A stretch of 43,817 bases of DNA from the NCBI GenBank assembly GCA_947500005.1, contig CANMQJ010000027.1, positions 1 through 43,817 on the forward strand. The letters are read 5' to 3'. Below the pieces are notes generated by a model that saw nothing but the letters and a program-made list of their open reading frames with translations, was not told the origin of the DNA and searched no databases. Origin of the DNA: an uncultured Paracoccaceae bacterium (lineage in GTDB: Bacteria > Pseudomonadota > Alphaproteobacteria > Rhodobacterales > Rhodobacteraceae). Both the position numbers and the translations under genes were made by a program. The stretch's first letter is position 1. The number at the start of each line of letters is the position of its first letter. Below, in pieces: positions 1 to 7,372 of the stretch.

Positions 1-3000
1 CCCGTCCGGGCCGCCGGTGATCCGGTCGTCGCCCTCGCCGCCATTGAGCGTGTCGGCCCCCACGCCGCCGTCGAGCAAATCGTCGCCCGCCAGCCCGACC
101 AGCCGGTCGGCGCCGTCGAGCCCCACCAGCACGTTGGCCAGCGCATCACCTGCCAGGCTGTCGACCCAGCCGGTACCGGTCACGTTCTCGATGCCTGTCA
201 GGCTCAGCGGATCGGTTCCGAGCAGCTGCGCAACGCCCCGGGCCAGCGAGAGGTCCAGCAGGACATCTGTCGCGTCCATCCCGGCCGCCATACGCCAGAG
301 GGTGAAGTCGGCCATGTCGACCCCGGCACCGCCATCGATCGAATCCGCCCCGCCACCGGGCCGGATCACGTCATTGCCGCCCAGCGCGATGATCCGTTCC
401 GCCAGCGGCGTGCCGAACAGTTCGTCGGCCTCGTCGGTGCCGGTCACGTCCGGCACCGCGCGACCGACCAGAGCCTCCATCTCGGCGAAGCTCAGCACGC
501 CGTCGTCGAACTGGAAATTCTCCACGTCGTCGCGCAGGAAATCGGTGCCGTCGCGCGTATGCACCAGCAAGCCGCCCTCGGCCGCGCGCACCGTGGCGGC
601 CGTAGCCGGGCCGCGGAACACCGCCGTGTCATCGCCCGCCCCGCCGCGGATCGTGTCGTCATTGCCGCCGCCGCTCAGCGTGTCATTGCCCTCGCCGCCA
701 TCCAGCAGATCCGCGCCGTCATTGCCGTGCACGGAATCGTCGCCCGCCCCGCCGGCATAGAAATCCGCGCCATCCAGCAGGTCGATCACGTCATCGCCAT
801 CGGTGCCGAAGATAAAATCCGGCCCCGGCGTGGGCAGCGGGCTTTCGGGCTTCTCGCCGCCCTGGATGCGCACCCCGTTGATCGACTGTTGCGAGGAGAA
901 CCGGGTGTCGGTGTCATCGGCAAAGGCGAGGAAGACGGTCCCGTCGTTCAGCCGGGTCAACTCGATCTCGGATTGCTCGTCGGGCAGGTTGTCGGTGGCC
1001 GAGCGCGAATCCAGCACCACGCTGCCATCGAGCTCGAAGATGCCATAGCGCACATCGGTCTCGCTGGCATTGTCCACATAGACCACATAGGCCAGCACGA
1101 TCTGGCCTTCTGCCGTCATCTCGATATCGAAGACCTGCGAATGGGACGAGGTCAGGTTGAGGCTGTCGGTCGGGCTGATCGCCTGCTGGCTGCGCAGCTC
1201 GATGCCCGAGGCTTGCAGCGCCCCCGTCGCGTCGAAGCGCGACAGGATGAACCGCCGGTCGGCATCCACATGCACCGTGACAAAGCCGCCATCCTCCAGC
1301 GCCGCGATCCGCACCGCCAGCCCCGGCGCGATATCCTCGCCGACCACCATCGGCGCGGGCAGCGCGGGGCTGCCATCGGTGTTGTAGATCGTCACCTTGG
1401 CGCTGCTGTCGAACTGGGTGCGGTGCTTGGAATGCCAGGCCATGGCCAGCCGCCCGTCGCCCATCACCACGGCATCGGTCACCTCCCCCACCTCGAAGAT
1501 TGCCCGATCCTCGACCGCAAAGGCCACGCCCAGCGGCGCGCCGTCGGGGCCGAGGAACTGCGCCATCAGGTCGTCATCGGCCGGGCCCTCGTCCAGCGTG
1601 TAGGTCAGCAGAAAGCCCGACTGCGTCGCCGCCACCGCCACGTCGTCGATCTCGCCGTCGAAGGCCAGCGTATCGGCCAGCCTGACCGAGCCATCGGCAT
1701 TGTGGATCTGGATATGCAGCTCCTCGGTCGTCGAGCGGTCGCCGATCCTCCACGCCAGGACGAAACCGCCATCGGCCAGCGCCGCGACCGATCCCTCGCG
1801 CGCCCCGCTCATCGTGGTCACGTCCGTCAGGCTGTCATCGGCCGGATCGAAGATGCGGACATGGCCCATCAGGTTGGTGTGGTCATAGATCAACACCACC
1901 CGCCCGTCGGTCAGCGTGGCGATCTCGGGGTCCTCGGCGAACTCGCCCAGTGTGCCCTTGGACAGGATCACCTCATCGCCCGTGCGACCCGGATCGTCGC
2001 GGTTCGGCGCCTCGTACAGCCGGTCGGGATTGACCGAGTCCAGATGATAGAGCACGCCCTGAGGCGTCACGTAGAATGTATCGGTCTGGCGCCCGCCCGC
2101 TCCCTCTGCCTGATAGCTGTCATATTCCACGCCATCCGCGCCGAAATACCGCGCGTTCTGGCTTTCGGTCCGGGTAAAGCCCGTCTCGGTCCCATAGGTG
2201 ACGACCACCCCGCCATTGTCGAGAGGGTGCAGGTTGATCCAGTCCTGCGCGCCGGCGGTGTCGTCGGTGTTGACCATCTGCTCGGCGACCGAGACGCTGC
2301 CATCGGCATTCAGGATGGTCAGGTAGACCGCCGCCTCGTCGGTATCGGCATCGCCTTCGCGGGCCGAGGAATAGGCCACCGCCAGTCGCCCGTCGGTCAA
2401 CTCCGCCACCTCGACATCGAAATGTCCAAATACATAGTCCAGCCCTCCGGCCACCGTGAACGGGTCACCGGCGGGCGTGCCATCCAGCGCATGGAACTGC
2501 GCCTCCACCAGAACCTCGTCCGCCGTCGGCCGGATCAGCGCCAGCCGCAGGATCTGCCCGCCCGAGGTCACGATCACCGCCTCGTCCGAACTGCTGGTAT
2601 AGGTCGCAGGTGAAACATGCGCGATATAGGCGCCGTCCGCCCCGGCCACGTACAGCGTCTGACCCGAGGCCGAGACCAGCCGGCCATCCGGCGCCTGCGT
2701 GTTGGTCTCCTGAACCGCGAGGTAGGGAGAGGCGATGTCATTGGGTGTCGAAAGCTCGGCCGACCCCAGAACCTCGCCCGTCATACCCAGGTCGAAGGTC
2801 CAGCTCGTCGCTGCGAAACTGTCGCGCGCCAGGATACGGATATTGCCCTCGGGCGACAGGAACGCCCCGATGATGTTCCCGCTCCAGTCCGGCTCCCCCA
2901 CCGGCGTGCCCGCGCCAAAGGCGACCGGGGCCGAGGTCAGCTCGAATCCATTCTCGGCAAAGATCCGCGCCACGGGAACGAATTCCCCATCGACATTGGC

Positions 3001-3051
3001 CATCCCCAGGCTCACCACGCGTCCGTTGTTCAGAATGCTGACAGGTTCCAT
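1..3051 (-). CDS. RTX-type calcium-binding repeat protein, 5' part only
   Basis: Large protein, probably secreted; 1017 codons are visible and the reading frame is still open at the left edge, so the C-terminus is missing. It starts at the ATG read from 3051, with a GAGG-type ribosome site about 8 bases upstream. The first roughly 700 residues form a non-RTX region rich in beta-propeller-like segments of the type 'ALADGGFVLAW', 'LTDGRVVLIYD' and 'NADGSV', repeated about every 50-60 residues. From about residue 755 on, glycine/aspartate nonapeptide blocks appear (GGAGDDSVHGNDGADLLDGG, GGEGNDTLSGG, GGAGDD), with further blocks up to the edge. Such blocks bind Ca2+ and are typical of proteins exported by type I secretion. 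No N-terminal signal peptide is visible, which agrees with a C-terminal type I signal beyond the edge. It could be an adhesin, a surface-layer protein or an enzyme carrier; no catalytic domain is visible. No secretion ABC transporter lies in this window. Confidence 0.88.
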   Translation of the reverse strand, partial: MEPVSILNNGRVVSLGMANVDGEFVPVARIFAENGFELTSAPVAFGAGTPVGEPDWSGNIIGAFLSPEGNIRILARDSFAATSWTFDLGMTGEVLGSAELSTPNDIASPYLAVQETNTQAPDGRLVSASGQTLYVAGADGAYIAHVSPATYTSSSDEAVIVTSGGQILRLALIRPTADEVLVEAQFHALDGTPAGDPFTVAGGLDYVFGHFDVEVAELTDGRLAVAYSSAREGDADTDEAAVYLTILNADGSVSVAEQMVNTDDTAGAQDWINLHPLDNGGVVVTYGTETGFTRTESQNARYFGADGVEYDSYQAEGAGGRQTDTFYVTPQGVLYHLDSVNPDRLYEAPNRDDPGRTGDEVILSKGTLGEFAEDPEIATLTDGRVVLIYDHTNLMGHVRIFDPADDSLTDVTTMSGAREGSVAALADGGFVLAWRIGDRSTTEELHIQIHNADGSVRLADTLAFDGEIDDVAVAATQSGFLLTYTLDEGPADDDLMAQFLGPDGAPLGVAFAVEDRAIFEVGEVTDAVVMGDGRLAMAWHSKHRTQFDSSAKVTIYNTDGSPALPAPMVVGEDIAPGLAVRIAALEDGGFVTVHVDADRRFILSRFDATGALQASGIELRSQQAISPTDSLNLTSSHSQVFDIEMTAEGQIVLAYVVYVDNASETDVRYGIFELDGSVVLDSRSATDNLPDEQSEIELTRLNDGTVFLAFADDTDTRFSSQQSINGVRIQGGEKPESPLPTPGPDFIFGTDGDDVIDLLDGADFYAGGAGDDSVHGNDGADLLDGGEGNDTLSGGGNDDTIRGGAGDDTAVFRGPATAATVRAAEGGLLVHTRDGTDFLRDDVENFQFDDGVLSFAEMEALVGRAVPDVTGTDEADELFGTPLAERIIALGGNDVIRPGGGADSIDGGAGVDMADFTLWRMAAGMDATDVLLDLSLARGVAQLLGTDPLSLTGIENVTGTGWVDSLAGDALANVLVGLDGADRLVGLAGDDLLDGGVGADTLNGGEGDDRITGGPDG

Positions 3052-3316
3052 CAGATGCCCCTCAAATTCGATGATAAAACTGTCCCGAATGTTGAGAGTG
3101 CCCGCCCCCGCGCGTAAAGAAAAAACCTCGCAAACCCCGATTTTCAGGCCGTTTCGGCCCTCTGGGCACGCTCGGATTGACCCATATGGGCTAATCGCGC
3201 CCGCAGCGGACAACCACAGGCGGAAACCGCGCGGGCCGCACGGCGAATCCCCTGTCCGGCAAGGCGCTTCACCGCCCCGGGGGGCGCATATCCGATCGAA
3301 ATTTCAGGGAGTGTCA

Positions 3317-3393
3317 TGGTACCGCCTCCCTGGCTTGAACAGGGGACCTCTGGATCCACAATCCAGCGCTCTAACCAACTGAGCTAAGGCGGC
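3317..3393 (-). tRNA. tRNA-His (anticodon GTG)
   Basis: Cloverleaf read on the minus strand: acceptor GCCGCCT pairs with AGGCGGT (with a G-U pair at 1:72). The anticodon stem CTGGA/TCCAG flanks loop TTGTGGA with anticodon GTG. The T arm CCCTG/CAGGG carries TTCAAGC, and CCA is encoded. The discriminator base is A73 and the base before position 1 is T, so the usual bacterial G-1:C73 pair is absent. This atypical tRNA-His is known from a group of alphaproteobacteria with a matching histidyl-tRNA synthetase. Confidence 0.95.
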
Positions 3394-3439
3394 ACCGTGG
3401 AGCGCGATTTACCGAAGCGGCCGGGCATTTGCAAGGCCC

Positions 3440-3934
3440 CTAGAGCGTAATTTTCCAGCTTTGCTCGACTAGGTCGACACCGAAACTGCGCACCGGCCTG
3501 CTGTCGGTCAGCTCCCAGCCAAAGGACCGGTACAGGCCGCAGGCCGCCCGGTGGCTCTCATGCGTCCAAAGCACCATCTCGCCATAGCCCGCTGCCCGCG
3601 CGAACGCCAAGCAGGCGGTCAGCAACCGCTTGCCCAGCCCCTTGCCCCGCGCCTCGGGCACCAGCAGGAACAGCCGCAGCTTGGCCGTCTCGGGCGCCGC
3701 CGCCACGCAGAATATGCTGCCCAGCCGCTGCCCGTTCTCCTCGGCGATCCACCCGCATTCGCGCTCCGGGTCATGCGAGGCCAGGAAATCCGACAGGATC
3801 TCGGCCACCAGCGGGCCGAACGTCGCGTCGAACCCCTCGTCGCGGGCGTAAAGCGTGGCGTGGCGCTCCACCAGCCAGGCCGCGTCATCGGCACGAAAGG
3901 GACGCAGGATCGGGGTGGTCGTCGCATCGGGCAT
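3440..3934 (-). CDS. GNAT family N-acetyltransferase
   Basis: A 164-residue single-domain protein of the GCN5-related N-acetyltransferase fold, which transfers an acetyl group from acetyl-CoA to an amine. The acetyl-CoA pyrophosphate loop is clear: LVPEARGKGLGKRLL around residues 91-105 (R/Q-x-x-G-x-G/A type). It is followed by the expected helix and by 'YRSFGWE', the usual GNAT C-terminal strand motif. In MarR-GNAT fusions a similar domain follows a helix-turn-helix; here no DNA-binding domain is present. The substrate cannot be told from sequence. The gene stands alone, divergent from the DUF6324-like gene at 4014 with 79 bases between them. Confidence 0.85.
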   Translation of the reverse strand: MPDATTTPILRPFRADDAAWLVERHATLYARDEGFDATFGPLVAEILSDFLASHDPERECGWIAEENGQRLGSIFCVAAAPETAKLRLFLLVPEARGKGLGKRLLTACLAFARAAGYGEMVLWTHESHRAACGLYRSFGWELTDSRPVRSFGVDLVEQSWKITL

Positions 3935-4013
3935 GACCTACTCAACCCCGTGCCTGCTTGATTCTCAAGCCGCTTGGCGATAGCAGGGGCTCCTGACATC
4001 CGGAGACAGCCAC

Positions 4014-4199
4014 ATGGGCATCAACACCGAACGCGACATCGAGGCGAACCTTCAGATCGGCCCGACCGACCAGGGCATGGTGCGCCTGTTCATCGAGGCC
4101 CCCGGCGTCGAGATCCCGATGGATTTCGAGCCCGAAGAGGCCGAGGAAATCGCCGACGAGATCCGCGCCGCCGCCCAGGCCGCCCGCAGCGTCAAATAG
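4014..4199 (+). CDS. small conserved acidic protein, DUF6324-like
   Basis: A 61-residue soluble, acidic protein starting MGINTERDIEANLQIGP with the core VEIPMDFEPEEAEEIADEI and a basic tail. I recognise this pattern as the DUF6324 type found in Rhodobacterales; the function is unknown. A GGAG ribosome site lies 9 bases before the ATG. The C-terminal half is predicted to be one amphipathic helix (EPEEAEEIADEIRAAAQAAR). The protein has no signal peptide, cysteine or membrane segment. Confidence 0.75.
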   Translation: MGINTERDIEANLQIGPTDQGMVRLFIEAPGVEIPMDFEPEEAEEIADEIRAAAQAARSVK

Positions 4200-4326
4200 G
4201 ACAGCCCCGCCGGGCGCTCTTCGCGCGCCCCATGCGCCACGGAACGCATCGTGTTGACAGGTGCGCCGAACCCGGCTCCCGTCCGACACGATCTGCCGGC
4301 CCCGGGACGCACCTCGCCGCCATGCC

Positions 4327-4349
4327 GTAGGGCGGGGTTCCACCCCGCC
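4327..4349. repeat. REP-like hairpin, copy 1
   Basis: GTAGGG followed by an imperfectly disguised palindrome: stem GGCGGGGT / ACCCCGCC (8 bp) around loop TCC. It lies in the convergent gap between the DUF6324-like gene and mmcB. It has the same length and layout as each arm of the larger element at 37155-37213, with stem changes that keep pairing (T-A replaced by C-G at two positions). It may also serve as a bidirectional terminator. Confidence 0.6.
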
Positions 4350-4373
4350 ACTCCCTGCCCCGACGCAAGAAAT

Positions 4374-4802
4374 TCATGCCAGCGGGTCGCGCAGCCCCTG
4401 CAACCGTCGTGCCGCATCCATCGCGAATTTCTGCACCAGCTTCTTGCGCCGCGCCCCCGGCAGCTTGTCCTCGGGGGCCATGCGCAGGATCTCGGCATCA
4501 TAGGCATCGGCGATGATCAGCCCCGTCCGGTCCGGCAGGAGTTCGGTGGGAAAATCGGTATCCACCGCCCAGAAGAACCGGTCGCACCATTCCAGGTAGC
4601 CCTGCCACTTCGCATCCGACAGGTAATCGGCCCGGCTCGACTTGCACTCGATCACCCACAGCTCCCCCTTGGCACCCAGCGCCATCACGTCCACACGCAG
4701 CCCCCGCTCGGGCACGAACTCCTCGACCGAGGCAAAGCCAAGGCTTGCCAGGTGGCGCGCCACGCCGCGCGCAAGTCTCTGTCCCGGTGTCAAATCCAGC
4801 AT
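4374..4802 (-). CDS. mmcB: MmcB-like DNA repair protein (restriction-endonuclease-like fold)
   Basis: A 142-residue protein of the MmcB family, named in Caulobacter for mitomycin C resistance and part of the SOS response. Visible nuclease-type residues are RVDVMAL near residue 34 and the WVIECKSSRADY block near 50-60 (an E-x-K pattern of PD-(D/E)XK proteins), followed by WCDRFFWAVDTDFP. The start chosen is the ATG at 4802. A perfect SOS box (4816-4830) lies 13 bases upstream, so the longer in-frame starts at 4826 (ATG) and 4853 (GTG, preceded by AAGGGGG) would place coding sequence across the operator. A possible -35 TTGCAA and -10 CACATT straddle the box and would put the transcript start almost on the ATG, so the message may be leaderless, matching the absence of a ribosome site. 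Confidence 0.85.
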   Translation of the reverse strand: MLDLTPGQRLARGVARHLASLGFASVEEFVPERGLRVDVMALGAKGELWVIECKSSRADYLSDAKWQGYLEWCDRFFWAVDTDFPTELLPDRTGLIIADAYDAEILRMAPEDKLPGARRKKLVQKFAMDAARRLQGLRDPLA

Positions 4803-4815
4803 GGCGCCAGAATGT

Positions 4816-4830
4816 GAACAATCCATGAAC
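4816..4830 (-). promoter_or_regulatory. LexA (SOS) box of mmcB
   Basis: Read on the minus strand the sequence is GTTCATGGATTGTTC, an exact match to the alphaproteobacterial LexA consensus GTTC-N7-GTTC. It lies between a candidate -35 (TTGCAA) and -10 (CACATT) element spaced 17 bases apart, just upstream of mmcB, where a repressor would block transcription. Confidence 0.8.
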
Positions 4831-4999
4831 AAATTGCAATCGCGATTTTTCACGATCCCCCTTGTCGCGCCGCGCGCGGAGGCCTAGCTATGGCGCGTGG
4901 CGGGTTCTGCCCTTCTTGTGAACGGTTGCATTCCGGTGGCCTTAAGCAATTCCGAGGGAGCTGGCTCTGTCCGGATCCTGGTCCGGTTACCTGGCGCCC

Positions 5000-5015
5000 A
5001 CCTGTATATACAGGT
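5000..5015. promoter_or_regulatory. 16-bp perfect palindrome, operator-like
   Basis: ACCTGTATATACAGGT is a perfect 16-bp inverted repeat in the 278-base gap upstream of mmcB. Its half-site ACCTGTA equals the half-site of the Vibrio lux box, but the centre is 2 bases instead of 6. No regulator for it is evident nearby. The rest of this gap (4831-4999 and 5016-5080) holds nothing that I recognise. Confidence 0.4.
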
Positions 5016-5080
5016 CCTCGGGAATCAACGCCGCACGGTTGCGGTGGTCCCGCCACACATCTCCGGACACAGGCCCGACG

Positions 5081-5386
5081 TCACGACCGCCGCGTAGCTT
5101 CTTGCCGCGCATAGGCGGGCTCGAAATGCTCCACGACCGGCGAGCCGCGGCGCGGGCCGTCATCGCTTTCGGCCATGCTCATCACCTTCCAAGCGAACTG
5201 CACTCCGGCAAAGACGATCCCGTTCATGAACCACAGCAGGAACACCGCCATGAGCCCGGCATCGTTGTTGCGCACCAGGTCCCACAGATGCGCCACGTTG
5301 AGCGCGAGCAGCCCCGCGACGAAGACCGCCGCGATGGCAAAGCCCACCAGGACCTGCGTGATGTAGAGACGAATGAGTTTCGGCAT
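5081..5386 (-). CDS. small two-helix membrane protein, function unknown
   Basis: A 101-residue inner-membrane protein. The ATG at 5386 is preferred over the upstream in-frame codon because GGAG lies about 9 bases before it. Two hydrophobic helices are visible: VLVGFAIAAVFVAGLLALNV (about residues 12-31) and LMAVFLLWFMNGIVFAGVQF (about 44-63). A polar 35-residue tail rich in D/E/R follows. Proteins of this size and layout are common as conserved hypotheticals in Rhodobacterales. I cannot assign a function. Confidence 0.7.
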   Translation of the reverse strand: MPKLIRLYITQVLVGFAIAAVFVAGLLALNVAHLWDLVRNNDAGLMAVFLLWFMNGIVFAGVQFAWKVMSMAESDDGPRRGSPVVEHFEPAYARQEATRRS

Positions 5387-5662
5387 AGGCGCTACTCCTC
5401 TTGCACTATGCATTCATGATAGAGCATATATGGCCCCCGTAAACCATCCTTCCAATCCCCCGCGACATTCTCACACGCCGGGACCCTATGCCGGGCCGCG
5501 CATCCGCGCCACCGCCTCGACCCGCACGCGGTCGATCCTCGCCAGGGTCAGCCCCGCGCCTGCCGCATTCGGGGCGCCGAGAAATATGTTGTTTTTCCAT
5601 GCAAGTTTCGGCCATCTTGCGCCAGGCGGCAGGGAACCTGTTGAAATCAGGGAGAACGACGA

Positions 5663-6208
5663 ATGAGCAGCGATGCCGAGCTTGAAGAGCTCTTGGGCAA
5701 GATTTCCCTGGGCGACCGGCGCGCCTTTTCGCGGCTCTACGACGCCACCTCGTCGAAACTTTTCGGCGTGGCCCTGCGTGTAATGAAGGACAGGGCCGCG
5801 GCCGAGGATGTCCTCCAGGACAGTTTCATGAAATTCTGGAAGTATTCGGGCCGCTACGTTTCAAGGGGCGTCTCGCCGATGACATGGATGATCACGGTCA
5901 CCCGCAATACCGCGATCGACGCGCTGCGCAGGCGGCGCGGCGGAGAGGAGGATATCGCCGATCACAGCCACCGCCTCGCAGGCTCCGAACCCTCGCCCGA
6001 GCAGGCGGCACTTGCCGGGGACGAGGCGCGCCGCATCCGCGAATGTTTCGACGAGCTGGGCGATGACAAGGCCCGCGCGGTGCGCGGCGCCTATCTCGAC
6101 GGTTACAGCTATGCCGAGCTTTCGCAGCAGCTTGGCATCCCGCTCAACACGATCCGCACCTGGCTGCGCCGCGGATTGCAGGCCCTGCAGGAGTGCATGA
6201 ACCGATGA
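5663..6208 (+). CDS. ECF sigma factor (RpoE/SigK type)
   Basis: A 181-residue group IV sigma factor that would direct RNA polymerase to a stress or envelope regulon. Region 2 covers about residues 20-95 (RAFSRLYDATSSKLFGVALR, then DVLQDSFMKFWKYSGRY and TWMITVTRNTAIDALRRRR). Region 4 covers about 120-178 (AYLDGYSYAELSQQLGIPLN and TIRTWLRRGL, the helix-turn-helix). GGGAGA lies 8-13 bases before the ATG. It overlaps the next gene by four bases (ATGA), a typical sigma/anti-sigma pair. The 276-base gap upstream (5387-5662) should contain its promoter; GGAAC at 5634-5638 resembles an ECF -35 box, but it lies too close to the start to be certain. Confidence 0.92.
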   Translation: MSSDAELEELLGKISLGDRRAFSRLYDATSSKLFGVALRVMKDRAAAEDVLQDSFMKFWKYSGRYVSRGVSPMTWMITVTRNTAIDALRRRRGGEEDIADHSHRLAGSEPSPEQAALAGDEARRIRECFDELGDDKARAVRGAYLDGYSYAELSQQLGIPLNTIRTWLRRGLQALQECMNR

Positions 6209-6891
6209 CCGACGCACCCCGCGACACGCCCGACATCCGCGCCGCCGAATACGTGCTGCGCCTGATGCCCGCCGACGAGGAAAGCCGTTTCGAGGACGAG
6301 ATGGCCCGCTCCCCCGAACTCAGCAGCGAGGTGGCCGGCTGGCTGCTGCATTTCGAGGGGCTCAATGACGGGTTCGAACCGCAGAAACCGCGCAAGGCCG
6401 TGCGCAAGGAACTGATGGACCGCCTGTTCGGCGACGTGACCGAGAAGCCCTCCTTCCTCGATCGCGTGGCGCTCTGGCGCGGGCTCAGCCTCGCCTCGCT
6501 GACCGCCGTGGCGGTGCTAGCCCTGCTCGCCTTCCAGCCCCCCGCGCCCCCGCCGCAGGGCCCCACCTTCGTCAGCGAGATCGCCGCGCCGGATGACAGC
6601 CTGCGCCTGCTCGCGGTCTATGACGGGGCGCAGGACCGGCTCCAGGTCACCCGCACGGCCGGCGCGGCACGTCCGGGCCGCGTGCTGGAACTCTGGGCCA
6701 TTCCGGGCGACAACGCGCCGGTCTCGCTGGGCGTCCTGCCCGAGGACGGGCGCGCCACGCTCACCCTGCCCGCGGAACTGGCCGCGCAGGGTCCGCTCGT
6801 GCTTGCCATCTCGGATGAACCGCCGGGCGGCTCGCCCACCGGCGCGCCGACGGGCGACGTGCTGGCCCTGGGCGAGGCGGTCGGGCTCTAG
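6205..6891 (+). CDS. membrane anti-sigma factor, RskA-like
   Basis: A 228-residue single-pass protein that should hold the preceding ECF sigma factor inactive. The N-terminal cytoplasmic part (residues 1-90) carries the 'AAEYVLRLMPADEESRFEDEM' pattern seen in RskA-type anti-sigma factors. One membrane helix lies near 94-111 (LSLASLTAVAVLALLAF). The outer part (about 125-220) matches the RskA C-terminal beta domain: RVLELWAIPGDNAPVSLGVL and GPLVLAISDEPPGG. It has no cysteine, so it is not a zinc-binding (ZAS/ChrR) redox anti-sigma. The ATG at 6205 overlaps the sigma stop codon; a GTG at 6193 is in frame but lies inside the sigma gene. Its end is 4 bases from the convergent nusB end. Confidence 0.88.
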   Translation: MTDAPRDTPDIRAAEYVLRLMPADEESRFEDEMARSPELSSEVAGWLLHFEGLNDGFEPQKPRKAVRKELMDRLFGDVTEKPSFLDRVALWRGLSLASLTAVAVLALLAFQPPAPPPQGPTFVSEIAAPDDSLRLLAVYDGAQDRLQVTRTAGAARPGRVLELWAIPGDNAPVSLGVLPEDGRATLTLPAELAAQGPLVLAISDEPPGGSPTGAPTGDVLALGEAVGL

Positions 6892-6895
6892 GCGC

Positions 6896-7372
6896 TCAGA
6901 ACGCCTCGGGCCTGGCCTCGCGCGCCATGTGATCCAGCACGGCATTGACGAATTTCGGCTCCTTCCCCTCGGGAAAGAAGGCCCGCGCGATATCCACGAA
7001 CTCGCTGATCACCACCTTGGGCGGCGTGTCGCTGGCGACCATCTCGGCCCCGCCCGCACGGAACAGCGCGCGCAGCGTCGGGTCGATCCGTGCGATCGGC
7101 CATTTCTCGACCAGCGCCCGGTCGGTCATCTGGTCGATCCGCGCCTGGTAACTCACCGCATCCTCGACCAGCTGGCGGAACAGCGCGATGTCGCCATCGA
7201 CCATCTCTTCGCCCTCATAGGTCTCGCCGAAGCGGTGCTCGAGGAACTCCTGCACCACCTGGTCGGTAATCTGGCCCGAGCGTTCCATCTGGAACAGCGC
7301 CTGCACGGCGTATAGCCGCGCGGCCGATCTCATCTGCCGGGCCTCGGCGCTGGATGCCTTCTTGGTCTTCAT
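6896..7372 (-). CDS. nusB: transcription antitermination factor NusB
   Basis: A 158-residue all-helical NusB, which with NusE binds boxA RNA in rRNA leaders and prevents early termination. Family features are AARLYAVQALFQME near residue 20, WPIARIDPTLRALFRAG near 93-110, and PPKVVISEFVDIARAF followed by 'FVNAVLDHMA' at the C-terminus. The start overlaps the ribH stop by four bases (ATGA), so it is translated with the flavin genes in the order ribB-ribH-nusB, a common alphaproteobacterial arrangement. Confidence 0.96.
   Translation of the reverse strand: MKTKKASSAEARQMRSAARLYAVQALFQMERSGQITDQVVQEFLEHRFGETYEGEEMVDGDIALFRQLVEDAVSYQARIDQMTDRALVEKWPIARIDPTLRALFRAGGAEMVASDTPPKVVISEFVDIARAFFPEGKEPKFVNAVLDHMAREARPEAF

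Noticed and set aside
559..2613. A 684-codon open frame on the plus strand opposite the RTX gene
   Set aside because: It is antisense to a frame with clear RTX repeats, has no recognisable domain, and long shadow frames are expected at this GC content.
3144..3317. A 57-codon minus-strand frame starting directly after the tRNA-His CCA end
   Set aside because: Basic, low-information composition, no ribosome site, and its upstream part overlaps the tRNA; no family recognised.
4890..5114. A 74-codon plus-strand frame with GGAGG 8 bases upstream and a CPSC motif
   Set aside because: It runs across the palindrome in front of mmcB and into the 3' end of the gene at 5081 on the other strand, and the sequence after the first 35 codons looks non-coding. 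The ribosome site alone is not enough.
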